Below, in pieces: positions 48,287 through 61,969 of a DNA stretch of 64,000 nucleotides; position 1 is the first letter of the stretch; every line of letters begins with the position of its first letter. A program made the translations under genes and the position numbers. Under the pieces are notes generated by a model. The model was not told the DNA's origin and did not search any database. It was given only the letters and a program-made list of their open reading frames with translations. The stretch is from Pocillopora verrucosa (Eukaryota > Cnidaria > Anthozoa > Scleractinia > Pocilloporidae). The stretch spans positions 23,209,225-23,273,224 of the forward strand of contig NC_089318.1 in NCBI RefSeq assembly GCF_036669915.1, written 5' to 3'.

Positions 48287-51200
48287 GCATTTACGACTGT
48301 TAGTCTAAACCGGGTATCTGAAGCACGCAAATGCGGCGCATGTTATAATTAACTACCAAAGCAATGGTATCTACTAAAGAGATAAAAAGAGCCAGAGATT
48401 TCTATGAGCAAAGATTCTGCGGGAGAAATATTACAATAGGAAACTTTATTTTCTTCAGAAAATATCATATGAAGATGTGTTGTAGGCGTGGCTGCTTCTA
48501 GTTTTGTAGCTATAACTGGTTCTCCTCTGGCGAATCTGCGGCTCAATTTGACATTTTTTTGTTATTCTTTAGAAGAAGAACAGTCCTGCAAAACAGGATA
48601 ATGTAGTGAACAACTTTCCTGATGCTGAGCTAAGCACTTCCTCTGGTATGGGAATTTTCTCCAACCTCGCGACGTGGAGAGTGAAGGATGAAGCCTCCAA
48701 AGCATTTACCATTGGCAAGCTGTTTCATGGAGGTATGTGTTGTTTGTTCTGATCGTCAAGAATGAATCAATATAATTTCAGATGTTTTGTAGTGTTAGTT
48801 TCCCGACGCAGATAAGTTAGGTTCGCCATTTGAGGTTTATCGATAAAGCCTCGTTTCTTTTTGTTTTGTGGAAATGTTTGGAGAAATCTTTCTAAGAACT
48901 CATGTGGAAACTCGCAGTTCAAAACTTAAACAGGCCAGGGGACCAATAACAGCAACTGTGTTTTAAGCTCCGAAAATAGTTGGCATTTTGTATTTGGGGT
49001 TAATTCTAAAACTTTGAATGAATGCTTTAGATTTTAACAGATTTAAGATTTATTGGTCGTGATTCCAAAAATGCTTCACAGCCTTCTTGAGTAAAAAATG
49101 TACGCTCGCTCAAAAAAGGGAGGAGACGCTGAGCCTAATTACGAGACCATACGTTGTTTTCTTAAATGTCTTTAGGAGTTTAATATCGTTTACGGAACTA
49201 GAAGGAGATTTAATTTGTGGAGATATGTTTTTTTTCTAACATTTTGCTGCCGCAAACGATTCAGTTGGCGACTTAGCAGAGCTTCGTCCCTGTTCAAAAG
49301 AAGAGGTCTGTAATAAGCTGTATCCAATCGAAACAGTTTAGGCGTAAGAATCTATTAAAGTCAATATGTATTAACGACTTTCAGTCTAAGCCGGGTATCT
49401 GAAGCACGCAAATGCGGCACATGTTATAATTAACTACCAAAGTAATGTTACCTACCAAAGAGATAAAAGGAACCATACCGTGGAAGGTGAGACTTCTATG
49501 AACCAGTGCAAAGATCCTTCGGGCGAAATATTACAACAGAAAGTTAAACTTTACTTTCTTCAGCAAATATCATATAAAGATATGTCGTAATTAAGCGTGG
49601 CTGCTTTTAGTTTTTTCAGATTTGACCGCTCATCCTTTGGGGTAATAAGCTAATTCGCGGCTCAATTTGACATGTGAGCTATTTTTCACATTTTTTTACG
49701 CTGGAAGCATCAGGAAATGAAAGTTGTTCACCATATTGGCAAGCACTTCCTTTGATATGGCAATTTTCTGTAGTCTACCTCTCATAAATTATAATAACCT
49801 CATCTTGTGCAATGTTAATATTATATTTTTAGTATATAGAGTAATAAGCTCATTATTGATTTAAAATTCGTGATGCAAGTAGGGTAAGCATCATATAATT
49901 TGTATTGTAAGCTAGTTTAAGAGAAAAATTTTTGTAAGTAGTCATAAACGTGAGTATTGATAAGTATAAATAGAAATAGGGGTAGTTTTGAAAGTAACGT
50001 ATGCATTGTTAGTATCGTAACTACTGTAAGTGTTTTTACATAGTATTAGTATTGCTCTGTTGTATGTAAGTTAAAAGTCAATTACGACAAATTCAGAAAA
50101 AATCGTTTACGTTAAAGAACAAAGTTTCAGAGTTAATAATTTGACATGCACCCTTATACTTTTTCATTTACATTAAGCATCGTAACCATGCTTTGAAACA
50201 ATTCATTGAAACATGCTCAATCAAAGACAGTAACACTTGTAACTTATAATTTTGTCTTTTAGGGACAATCAGATGAAGATTACGCCAAGCAAGAAAGCAA
50301 CAGAAACAATCGTAACCATGCTTTGATACAATTCACGGAAACATGCTCCATCAAAAACATTAACACTTGTAACATATACTGTTGTCTTTTAGGGACAATC
50401 AGATGAACATTTCGCCAGCAACAAAGCAACAGAAAATGTCTGCTATCTTTTATAGAAAGCAACGTTGTGGAACCGCTGGAAACTAAGCCTTACAAGTCCT
50501 AAAAGTAGGTAAATTGACGCACACAATACGTCTTTACACCTTATAAAAGTCACCATATTGCCTAGTACGGTCATCATGTGTTTTAGAAAGGATTGGATTC
50601 GATTTCAAAGGAGAAAAAGGGGTGATCTAGGAAGGGGGGCAAAGCGAAGCCAAGTGAGGCAAGGCTAGAACAACTTACTTGTACTTCAGAAATAAATATA
50701 AGTCATAAAATAAATCGTTTGTTGCATGGTGTAGCCACCTCCAATGTCATTATGTGGAGGTTTCGTTCTACTGGTCATCTTTACGCCTCGCCTATTGTAC
50801 ATGACGAGTAACCTCCTATCTTACATAACGATGAACAATAACCACGTATTTTATTACAACTTATTTACATATCTTATATATACTCCCCCCAATATTTTTA
50901 GCCTGGAAAGGAAAATGGCCGACATATAAATGTGGAAGCTCAAACCTGGACGGATGAAGTCGTAAGTTTTAAATAAAGTTACTAAGACGAACTGATGTGT
51001 TTGTTATGTGCTGTTAGTTTAATCAGCGTCAATTTTTCGATAACCCTATTGGTTGTTTTAAGTGTTGTCCTGCATCTGATTGGTTAAAACGGTGTGACGA
51101 GTTTTCCTGACCAATCACGCAGCGTTATAAGTTATATTCAACGGAGTTTGCAGATCTCTTTCGAGACTCTTGTTCTATATTCACCGTCCTTAGGATGCAA

Positions 51201-51343
51201 CGGTTCCCTTGGAGTTGTAATTCAATAGATCTTATTTTCAATCTGAAAAAGATTGCAACTAGACGTGTAGGAATATTTTAAACATAGTGATTGATAACAG
51301 TATGTAGTATTTGTTTATCAAATATCTTCATCCACCTTCGTTA

Positions 51344-51384
51344 ATATTACGCAGGGCAGCTCCCGGGGATGTCCTGCGTAATAT
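51344..51384. repeat. Palindrome at decayed exon 9, unit 2
   Basis: Same structure as 34105-34145 with one mismatch in the stem (gcagggca against tgtcctgc). The second, weaker copy is at about 52607-52647. Confidence 0.8.
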
Positions 51385-52967
51385 GACCGAAGCAGAGGAA
51401 GACCAAGTCACGGAAGAGATCCTATTTGATCCTGTTTAACAATGAAGTGTCAGGGTCCAACCAATATGGCTACTGATTCATTCATTATTTAAGCTCAAGA
51501 CTGTATAAAGCTTAAGGGTTTCATAATGAGTTTTGAAAATCAAGGCCAGAACATTCATTTGCAACTGCCTTATTTTGGCTTTTTTGGTTCATTTTTGATG
51601 GCACTTAAGGGTGAAATGAAATAATGTTATTGCATGTCAGTCAGTTCTTAGACTTGTGCGCTGGATGCCTCTCAGTTTTGATGTAAATACATGCAATTTC
51701 TTGTCAATTTTTTTTGCAGGAGTTTGAACGGCAGATGGCAATGATATATCTTTATAGATACAGACAGACTTCCGAAGAAAGATCACTTTAAAAATAGGGA
51801 GGAATTCAAACAGGCCGTGATCATGAGAGAATTGACCTCGTAAGTATCAAAATCATATAAGCTCAGTCTTAAGTGTAAAAAAATGAATTATGAAACAATT
51901 ACTGAAATCGGTTTTCTCATGCTATCATGAATTATCAAACCTCGTGTCTGATAAGCCTCTTTCCAATCAGGCCCTACGTTTCTTTCTTTCTTTTTTTTTC
52001 TTTGATAGGTCCTAAAGGATGTTGCAACATGTAATCCGTTTGTACAACGGTTACCAACGATAGAATGTCTTTTGCTTTTTGTAAATACCTTGAAGCATTT
52101 ATCCTCACTAGCGTGGACTCGCATTATTTTTTTTGTCGTTCATGACGGAAGCAGTGAAAAATGCGCTATCAATGATGGGCTCGGAAAAGAGATATACAAG
52201 AAATTGAAGCGGAATATTCTTTAGTTTTTTGTATATTTTTTTAATGGGCAATCTCAATGATTCTGGATAAGCAGACAAATGTGATATACATAACGACTGT
52301 AACTGTTTTTACTTCGTGTTAGTATTGCTCTGTTGTATGTAAGTTAAAAGTCAGTTTCCCAGACCAATCACTCAGCGTGTTAAGGTATATTCAATGGAAT
52401 TTGCAGATCGCTTTCGACACTCTTGTGTTCACCGTCCTACACTGCAACGGTTCTCTTAGAGTTGCAATTCAATTTTTTTTAAGATAGATCTTATTTTCAG
52501 TCTGAAAAAATTGTACTTAGACGTGTAAGAATATTTTAAACATAGTAATTAATTACAATTGTCTGTAGCATTTGTTTATCAAAGATCTTCATCCAGCTTC
52601 TGTAATATTACGCAGGACAGCCCCCAGCGCTTTCATGCGTAATATGACCGAAGCAGAGGAAGACCAAGTCACGGAAGAGATCCTATTTGATCCTGTTTAA
52701 CAGTGAAGTGTCAGAGTTCAATCAATATGGCTACTGATTCATTCATTATTTAAGCTCAAGACTGTATAAAGCTCAAGGGTTTCATAATGAGTTTTGAAAA
52801 CCAAGGCCAGAACATTCATTTGCAACTGCCTTATTTTCATTTTTTTGGGTTTATTTTTGATGGCACTCAGGGATGAAATGAAATGATGTTTTTACATCTC
52901 AGTCCAGTCTTAGACTTGTGCGCTGGATGCCTCTCAGTTTTGACGTAAATACATGCAATTTCTTGTC

Positions 52968-53060
52968 AATTTTTTTTGCAGGGGTTCGAACAGCAGATGG
53001 CAAATTTGCCATCTTCGGCCATCTTTGCCATCTTCGGTTCGAACTCCTGCAAAAACAATT
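52968..53060. repeat. Palindrome spanning an exon 10 acceptor, unit 2, with extra internal copies
   Basis: Equivalent to 35723-35801 but longer. The centre carries repeated gccatctt units (ttgccatcttcggccatctt), as if the fold-back event or later slippage copied the centre more than once. Confidence 0.85.
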
Positions 53061-53921
53061 TCAAACCTAGGAAGGAATTCAAACAGGCCGTGAGAGAATT
53101 GACCTCGTAAGTATCAAAATCATATAAGCTCAGTCTTAAGCGTCAAAAAATGAATTATGAAACAATCACTGAATTCGGTTTTCTCATGCTATCATAAATT
53201 ATCAAACCTCGTGTCTGATTAGCCTCTTTCCAATTAGGCTTTACGTTTTTTTTTTTGATAGGCCCTAAAAGATGTTGCAACATGTAATCCGTTTCTACAA
53301 TGGTTACTAACGATCGAATGTCTTTATCTTCACTTTCGTGGACACGCATAATTTTTTTATAGTCATTCATGGCGGAAGCAGTGCCACTGACAATCAAATA
53401 AAAAAATGAAAAACGCTCTTTCAAGGATGGGCTCAGAAAAGAGATCTACCAGAAATCGAGGAATATTCTTAAGTTTTTGGTATGTTTCTTTAATGGGTAA
53501 TCTAAATGATTTTGGATAAGTAGATAAATGTGATATACATCCTTTGTCGTCAGTATTCTGTTGTCTCACTCATGAGCCAGCGAGTAGTCAAACACTCAAA
53601 GAAAAAGCAGGCAAACAAAAAACAGTCTTGCAGACTTAAAAGAAAAAGTACTAAGAGCACAAGTAGATTCAAAGCAAAAGATATTAAAAGAATAAAAAAA
53701 AAAATAAGGGCTAAAGAAACAACAGAAAAGAAATTAACATCGGCAGCAAAGAAAATAAAATAATTATAAAAAAAACATACTAATACAAAAAGACAGTAAT
53801 GATAAAATTCAAAATAAATATACGAGGAAGACAGGATCCGAAAGTCAAGTACTGATGCATAAATTATGGTGAACGAGTAGGGCGAGACGGCTGTTATCTT
53901 TGCAGTTTTCCAACCTGCTCT

Positions 53922-53973
53922 GCGAATTCCTAAAATCTTCTTTTCGTACGAAAAGAAGATTTTACGAATTCGC
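53922..53973. repeat. 52-base palindrome, only in unit 2
   Basis: GCGAATTCCTAAAATCTTCT continuing to the centre TTTTCGTACGAAAA and back as its mirror, with one mismatch per 26-base arm and no loop. Unit 1 has only the single left arm (around 36660) followed directly by the normal sequence, so the second arm and about 60 following bases are extra here. Confidence 0.9.
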
Positions 53974-54949
53974 GGAACATGTAAACTACCGTTATAGAAC
54001 TACTATAAAATGTATAAAATGTTTGTACCTGTACTGAAAACGTTGTAGCCTTTAATGCTAAGCCTTACTTAATAAAATGTAAATAGTACTGAGTCTTTTG
54101 AGTCTCTCCTGTGAGCTTCTTACGAGCGTTTGATGTCCTCGTGCAATATTGCCTCACTTCCTTATCGAGTGTGGCCCCAAGGCATTTATGGAGACAGGCA
54201 AATTTCAATTGTTAACCCGTTTTGAGTTTCCTTCTTGCGCGTCGATCAAATCGAAGCTTCAACATCCTCCCCGGGAAAAACCCTCAGGCAGTTGAACTTT
54301 TGAAGATTGGTTTGGGCAAATCCCCTCCCCCTCCCTACGTTGCAGAATTGCTAAGCCTTGCTTAATAAAAAGATAGCTGAGTCTATTGAGTCTCTCCTTT
54401 AAGCTTTATACGAGTTTTTGATGTCCTTGTACAATATTCCCTCACTTCGTGATCGAACCGGGCCCTAAGGCGTAAGGGGCATATCTCTCCACTCCCCCCC
54501 CCTCCCAGAGGAAAAAAATTGTTGAAATGCCCCACCCAACTTTTTCGTAGAAGGCAAAATCGACGACCGTGACTTTCTACTCGTCGACTAAACCGCTGCT
54601 TGACACTCCGGTTCAAATTCCCCACCCCAGCCAGGCAAAGGTTCAAATTCCCTAGTCCCTGGGCACAGACGATGGTCAAATGCCAGTGGCTTTCCCCTGA
54701 GATGTTGGGATGGGAGATTGTCTTTAACTGTTTTTAACCTGTGCGCGCGCATGATTTTCGAGAAAACTTAAAGCAAATCACCTCGTTACCCCGCTAAGAA
54801 TATCAGCCAGGCTTCCATTTTGGTCTTGGCCTCTTTACAATTATTGATGAATAAGATGAAATTCCAATTCAGGAAACACGAAACTTTCTACTCATCTTAT
54901 TACCCAATTATTGGTTACATTTCGAATATTTATTATCGCTGGAAAAGGA

Positions 54950-54982
54950 CACGTCATCACCATTTGTTACGACAGCGTGACG
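54950..54982 (+). promoter_or_regulatory. Conserved upstream block of BCH copy 3
   Basis: Same block as at 20138-20169 and 37670-37702, about 105 bases before the first ATG. Confidence 0.35.
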
Positions 54983-55087
54983 AGACTAATTGAAACAAAT
55001 TTCTTTTTCTTCACTTCTCTGAGCATTACAGCTTTATTGTCGTAAAAAGAAAATCGCATCAGAAATCTGCTTTTGGCGTTTCGATTC

Positions 55088-58000
55088 ATGGAGGTATGTG
55101 GGGAATGCTCGTTTCTTCTGGTCGTCAGAATTTCCTCTAGAATGAATCAATATGATTTCAGATGTTTTGTCGCGTTAGTTTCCCGACGCAGTTAAGATAG
55201 GTTTGCCATTTAAAGTTTATTGAAAAAGTCGTGTTTGTTTGTGTTTCCTTTTTATTTTATGGAAACGTTTGGAGAAAACTCTTTTTAGGGACTCCTTTTG
55301 AAAAACTCGCAGTCAAAAACTTGAACATGCTAGGAGACCCGGTAACAAATTTACCACCACGCAATTGTGTTTTACGCTCTGAAAATAGTTGGCACTTTGT
55401 ATTTGGCGTTAATTCCGAAACTTCGAATGATTGGTTTAGGTTTTAACAGACATAAGTTTAAGGTCGTGATTCCAACAATGATTTCACAGCTTTCTTGAGT
55501 CAAATGTGCACTCAGTCAGAAAAAAGATCAACCGTATTTACTAAGCCGTTTGGTTGGAGAAGGGCGTTGTCTACTCTAGGAGTGCATTACCTTTTAAACG
55601 GGTTTGAACGAGTCTCGTAACTGCACTAATTTCTCTGAAATCTTTTGGTTCTAAAAAAAAGAGAGGAAAAAAATAAACAAGCGCACAGTTTCATAAGATT
55701 ATTGGTTAGAGAGGTTGGAGAGGCTAGAGATTCCACCCTGCTTGGAACTGCTGTCCGACATATGCAATCGTTATTAAAAGCATCTCACTTATTCGCAGCC
55801 TTCAGAGGATAACAGTTCGGCAGTCTCAGTCAAGTCCTGTGTTTCAGCATTGTGTCCGACGGATAATCCGGAACGAACAAATAGTCAAAGACTTTCTACC
55901 GAAGAATATGCCAGTAAAGAGCCTGAAAAAGCATCCATTGAGGTAGGACTGTAGCAGAAGGCAATAGTTTATCTGGATATTATAATAACCTTGTGAGACG
56001 TTTGAACCTCAATACGAGACCATTATGTTGTTTTCTTGAATCTTTTTAGGAGTTAATTCCGTTTACGGGACCGGAACAGTGGCTCGTAAACCATCCTATA
56101 TTGATGTTAAGGAGATTTAATTTATGTAGATGTGCTTTTTTCTCTAGCGTTTTGCCGCCGCGGACGATTGCTTCGATACAGTTGACAACTCGGCAGAGCC
56201 TCGTCCCTGTTCACCAGAAGAGGTCTGTAATAAGCTGCATCCAATCGAAACAGTTTTTATGCGTAATAATCAACTGAAATCAATCTGTAAAACGTAAACC
56301 ATCTTACATTGATATTAAGGAAATTTAATTTATGTAGATATTCTCTTTTTTTCTAGCATTTTGCCGCCGCAGACGATAGCCTCGATACAGTTGAAAAGTC
56401 GGCAGAGCCTCGTCCCTGTTCACCAGAAGAGGTCTGTAATAAGCTGTATCCAATCGAAACAGTTTTTATGCGTAATAATCTATTGAAATCAATCTGCATT
56501 TATGACTGTTAGTCTAAACCGGGTATCTGAAGCACGTGAATGCGTCACATGTTATAATTAACTACCAAAGCAATGGTATCTACCAAAGAGATAAATAGAG
56601 CCTTAGATATTTCTATAAACCCGTGCAAAGATTCTGCGGACGAAATATTACAACAGGAAACTTTATTTTCTTCAGCAAATATCATATGAAGATCTGTTGT
56701 AGGCGTGGCTGCTTCTAGTCTTGTAGCTATAACTGGTTCTCCTCTGGCGAATCTGCGGCTCAGTTTGACATTTTTTTGTTATTCCTTAGAAGAAGAACAG
56801 TCCTGCAAAACAGGATAATGTGGTGAACAACTTTCCTGATGCTGAGCCAAGCACATCCTTTGGTATGGCAATGTTCTCCAACCTCGCGGCGTGGAGAGTG
56901 AAGGATGAAACATCAGAGGACGACAAAAGTTCTGAGGTAAGATATACATTACCTCACACAGCCTAACACCTTACATATTCCTCCTCTAGAAGTGAAAGGA
57001 TGAGACCTCGCACGTTTACTCTCAGGCTAAATATACTCAAGAGGATTCAGTAATCGCTTCTAGAGACGCACCAGAAAAGGCTGAGCGCGCTTAGCCCTCT
57101 ATCGATCTTGTATAAATAAATGCCACTGTGTCAATATTCTCTCGTAAGCTAAGGTGATGGAATAAAATAATTGTAACTTGGAAAGTACGAAGGCTAATGA
57201 CCTAAATAGCAATCGTTTATAATAAAGAACAAAGTTTCGGAGTTAGAAATTCGGCAGGCACCCTTTAATTTCAAAAGTTTTTATCCCAGCCTGAGTACAG
57301 CCTCCTTTACATTAAGCATCGTAAACATGCTTTGAAATACTTCATCGAAACATCCTCCGTCAAAAACATTAACACTTGCAACATTTACTGTTGTGCATCA
57401 GGGACAATCAGATGAGGATTGCACCAAGCAACAAAGCAACAGAAAATATCCGCTGTCTTTTCTAGACAAAAACGCTGTGGAACCGTTGGAAATTGGGCCT
57501 TGTAAGTCCTAAAAGTAGGGAAAGTGATGCACACAACAAGGCTTTACACCTTATGAAAGTCACAAACACTAGTAAATAGCTTATTACAGTCATCATGTGA
57601 TTTTTAAAGGATTGGATTCGATTTCAAGGCGTTAAAGGGGTAATTTTAGCAGGGCGGGCAAAGCGAAGCTAAGTGAGGCAAGGCTATAACAACTTACATA
57701 TACGTCAAAAATCAATATAAGTCATAAAATAAATCCTTTGTTGCATGGTGTAGCCACCTCCAATGTCATTATGTGGAGGTTTCGCTCTACTGGTCTTCTT
57801 TACGCCTCGTGTATCGTTCATGATGAGTAACCTCATCCTTTGCCCTTTTTCTTTATCTAAATATTCAAAGCAACTTATTTACATATCTTATACATATTTT
57901 CCCCCAATATTTTTAGCCCGGAAAGGAAAGTGGCCGACATATAAATGTGGAAGCTCAAACCTGGACGGAGGAAGTCGTAAGTTTTATATAAAGCTAATAA

Positions 58001-60434
58001 GAAGAACTGATGTGTTTGTTATTTGCTGTTAGTTTAACCGGAGTCAATTGGTCGGAAGCCTTATTGGTTGTTTTAAGTGTTGTCCTGCATCTGATTGGTT
58101 AAAACAGTGTGGCGAGTTTCCCTGACCAATCACACAGCGTTGTATATTCAATGGAATTTGCAGATCACTTTCGACACTCTTGTTCTATGTTCACCGTGCT
58201 AGATCTTTTTTTTTCAATCTGAAAACGATTGCAATTAGACGTGTGAAAATATTTTAAAGTTGGTGATTAATTACAATAGTAGGTAGCATTTGTTTGGTTT
58301 CATTTAAGCTACTTTCCGTTAAGAAAACATACCTATTTTTTGAATTGGGGTTCTGCACAGATGTGTAGTTAACATTCTTTATTCTTTTCAAAAATATTAA
58401 AATTTAAGATCTCAAATAAGACTGTAACAAGTTTTATTGATATGTTAAAAAGAGAAAACAAAACTAAAAGCTATTCTTGATTTAAGCATTTAAAAACAAG
58501 GAGCTATTCGCCACACCGGTGACCACATCTGCGCAGGAAAGCCCCGGCTGTGATAACGCACAGGATGACCAAGTCACGGAAGAGATCCTATTTGACAGGG
58601 AGGTTCCAGAGTCCAATCAATATGAAGACGCCTTATATCGTCTGGGTACTGATTCATTTATCATTTAAGCTCATGACTGTATAAAGCTTTAGGGTTTCAT
58701 ACTGATTTTTAAAACCAAGGCCAGAATATTTATTTGCAACTGCCTTATTTTGGCTTTTTTGGTTTATTTTTGATGGCACTCCAGGATGAAATGAAATGAT
58801 GCTATCACACGTCAGTAAGGTCTTAGACTTGTGCGCTGTATGCCTCTCAGTTTTGATGTAAATACATGTAATTTCTTTTCTTTTTTTTTTGTAGGGGTTA
58901 AAACCGAAGACGGCAAAGATATCATCTTTATAGATACAGATAAACTTCCGAAGAAAGAACATTTCAAAAATAAGAAGGAATTCAAACAGGCCGTGAGAGA
59001 ATTCATCTCGTAAGTATCAAAATCATATAAGCTCAGTCTTAAGCGCAAGAATATGTATAGTGAAACAATTACTGAATTCGGATTTCTCGTGCTATCATGA
59101 ATTATCAAATCTCGTGTCCGATTAGCCTCTTTCCAATCGGCTCTATGTTGCATCGTGTAGTATATTTGCACAACGGTTACCAACAATAGAATGTCTTTTT
59201 TTTTGCAGATACCTTGAAGCTTTTATCCTCACGTACGTGGACACGCATCACTTTTTGATTGTCGTTCATGGCGGCAGTGAAAAATGCACCATCAAGGATG
59301 AGCTGAGAACAAAAGTTTATCAAAAACTAAAGACCGGGTAATCCAAATGATTTTGATAAGCAAGCAAGCATGATATAGATTCTTTGACGTCAGAATCCTG
59401 TTTTCTCACTCACAAGTCAGTGAGAAGTCAAACAATGGAAGATAAATTCCATATCTACGCACGCCCATGTATATTATTCTCTATTTCTTTTCCTTTTCAG
59501 TTTCCTGGATCGCTTGTCTAAATGCATCATCTTCAAACCACAAAGGAAACTGAAGGCACTTGGTCTTTTCCTCCGTCCATTTCTCAAGTGAGTGTAAATA
59601 TTTGTTGTATCCGTTTTGAAAAAAATTTAGACAAAGAAGGATTTGACAAGCAAAAAACAATTATTTCATATGCAAAGTTATTCAGAGACGAAATAATACA
59701 ATTAGTAATGTTAGCAGGATTTAATGGAATCTAGTTCGGTCTGTAATAATACGAGTGATAACAAAATTGGACGAACGCGATGAGTACGGTTACTTACAAC
59801 CGAATTGGACGACAGTAAGTCTTACTATCAATTAATCATAACAATGACAATTTCTGAGAGAAGAAGAAAAGCCTAGGAATGAAAGAAGGGAAAATTTGCA
59901 TTAATCGACCGACAAAGGAGGAGTAAATTGTTTAATGTCGCTCTTGATTTAAACTACAAAATTGGAAGGTGATTGGCTGATTGAAACTTCCCTCCTGCCC
60001 AACGCTTAACATTTAAGCTCTCCTGTCCTCTCCTGATCTTACTCTGAAATTTGTTGAATGTTTTTGCAGTAGAGAAATGAGGCAAAGGATTGTTATGACA
60101 ACGTCCAAAAGGTACCTTCATGATATCCAAGGTGAGACTTATAGAACAGGGTGGTAATCAATGTATAGATATCTAAAATGCATGCTGGAATAAAGGTGGG
60201 GGGCGGGGGGCTGGGGGCGGGGGAATTATTACAGCAAAGAGCAAAATCACTAGTTGTGGTAAATCAAATAATTTATGGGAAGCGAAAACTTTAACTACAA
60301 AAAATAAAAAATACCAGAGATTTATTTGAATGAAACCGAACCTAGGAGGCTGAACTTTCTCTGGTGACAGCTTTCACATTTTTTTCTGCCATTTGTTTGC
60401 AGGTATACCGGATTTTGTAACCAAACACCTTTAA
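55088..60434 (+). CDS. BCH-domain protein, copy 3, intact except for one skippable exon
   Basis: Exons: 55088-55093, (55714-55942), 56148-56222, 56357-56431, 56790-56936, 57402-57501, 57917-57976, 58487-58645, 58895-59009, 59209-59337, 59501-59587, 60070-60131 and 60403-60434. The bracketed exon has a changed acceptor region and loses two bases relative to copy 1, so if included it shifts the frame. Its ends are phase 0 on both sides, so skipping it restores an open frame of about 348 residues. The 75-base exon is duplicated, as in copy 2. The whole BCH part (last five exons) is intact and differs from copy 1 by only a few residues (for example VKTED for VQTDD). Either this copy makes a shorter isoform or it is at an early stage of decay. 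Confidence 0.6.
60198..60223 (+). repeat. Poly-G tract in an intron, unit 3
   Basis: ggggggcggggggctgggggcggggg: four G-runs separated by single or double bases, the most quadruplex-like of the three copies. Confidence 0.8.
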
Positions 60435-61446
60435 CTTTACCATGAGTTGCAAGTTTGAAACAAGAAACGTAAAAAAAGAGACAAAAAAAAAAAACAATGG
60501 TTAAGCAAAACAAACAAATAAATGACCAAAATTCTTATTAGCTAAAAGCTCAAAGAAATAAAGGAGAACAAAGAACAAGCAAGCAAGCAAAAAAAAAAAA
60601 AAAGAGTCTATCAGACTTGAAAGAAAAAAGTGCTAAGAGCACAAGTAAATTCAAAGCAAAATATATCAAAAGAATTTTAAAAAAATAATGGCTAAAGAAA
60701 AAACAGAAAAAAAAAAGAAATTTAGCACAGCAAAGAAAATATATAAACGAATAAAATAAACAAAATTAAAAAACACAAAATAAACAAATAAAACAGAAAA
60801 TAAGCAAAATATCAAGAAAACAGAACAACACAATGATATTAGTAAGATAGAAATGGCAAATAGGTCATTTCGACAACAGACAGGATCGGAAAGTCAAGTA
60901 CTAAAGCACGAAAGTAACCTTTGTAACCTTTAATGCTAAGCCTTATTTAATAAAATGTTAATAGTACTGAGTCTGTTGAGTCTCTCCTTTGAGCTTCTTG
61001 CGAGTTTTTGATGTCCTTGTACAATATTGCCTCACTTCGTGATCGAGTCCGGCCCCAAGGTGTTTATGGAGACAGAAAAATTTCAACTGTTCACCAGTTT
61101 CCTTCTTATGTATCGTTCAAATCCAAGCTTCAATATCCTCCCGCGGACAAACCCCTGGGCATTTGAGCTTTTGAACATCGGTTTAAACAAATTCCCTGCT
61201 CCTCGAGGCAAAATTGTTCAAATGCCCAACCTACCCAACCTTTTCGTAAAAGGCAAATTCTACAACCGTGACTTTCTACCCCTCGACCAAATCTCTGCTG
61301 GAGAGACATGACACTTTCGGTTCAAATTCCCCACCCCAGCCAGGCAAAGGCTCAAATTCCCTAGCCCTTGAACACGGACGACGGTCAAACGCCAGTGGGT
61401 TTCCCGTGAGATGTTGAGATGAGAGATTGTCTTGAACTCTTTTTAA
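60435..61446. other. A-rich 3' region and spacer between modules, unit 3
   Basis: Same layout as in units 1 and 2. No gene is supported. Confidence 0.55.
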
Positions 61447-61789
61447 CTTTGCGCGTGCGCATGATTGTCAATAAAACTTAAAGCAAATCACATCATTACC
61501 TCGCGAAGGATATCAGCCAGGCTTCCATTTTGGTCTTTACACTTATTGATAATAAAAAAGAAATTTTGATTCAGAAAACACGAAACTTTCCACTCACCTA
61601 AACCTAATTAATGGTCACATTTAGAATATTTATTATCGCTGAAAAAAGCACGTCATCACTATATGTCACGACAGCATGAAGAAACTGTTAGAAACAAATT
61701 ACACTTTCGCCGCATATTTAAGCAGGTACAGCTTTACTGTCGTAAAAAGAAAATCGCGATATAAAAATCTACCATTGGCAAGCTGTTTC

Positions 61790-61878
61790 ATGGAGGTATG
61801 CGATGTCTGTCTCTTCTGGTCGTCAAGAATAAATCAATATAATTTCAGATGTTTTGTAGCGTTAGTTTCCCAACCCAG
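61790..61878 (+). pseudogene. Start of module II BCH paralogue, unit 3
   Basis: Exon 1 (61790-61795, ATGGAG|gtatgc) and exon 2 (61849-61878, MFCSVSFPTQ, acceptor ttcag and donor gtaag intact). The rest is replaced by the retrotransposon and then runs beyond the window. Confidence 0.6.
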
Positions 61879-61969
61879 GTAAGTTAATTTCGCCATTTGA
61901 AGTTTATCGATAAAGTCTTATTAAAGTCTTAAAGTTTATCGATAAGTAAATTCAAATTTTTTATTTTGA

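Larger units (their letters stand above)
44541..53505 (+). pseudogene. Module II BCH paralogue, decayed, unit 2
   Basis: Same arrangement as at 26755-36215: exon 1 (44541-44546), a BEL/Pao remnant, the exon 6 homologue (48573 on) running into a second exon 1 (48727-48732), doubled exon 7, exon 8 (50902-50961), and two decayed copies of exons 9-11. Additional damage not in unit 1: the exon 2 acceptor is lost (cag to cat at about 44599-44601) and exon 8 has an in-frame TGA created by a GGA to TGA change (about 50954). The last three BCH exons are absent. Confidence 0.8.
37448..54732. repeat. Higher-order tandem unit 2
   Basis: A ~17.3 kb unit with module I at 37448-44196 and module II at 44197-54732. 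Relative to unit 1 it has a duplicated exon 5, lacks about 545 bases of the retrotransposon (breakpoint about 47925) and gains a palindromic insertion at 53922-53973. Confidence 0.92.

Noticed and set aside
53530..53763. Lysine-rich open frame of 77 codons
   Set aside because: It is translation of the A-rich 3' remnant; unit 1 does not keep it as a comparable frame.
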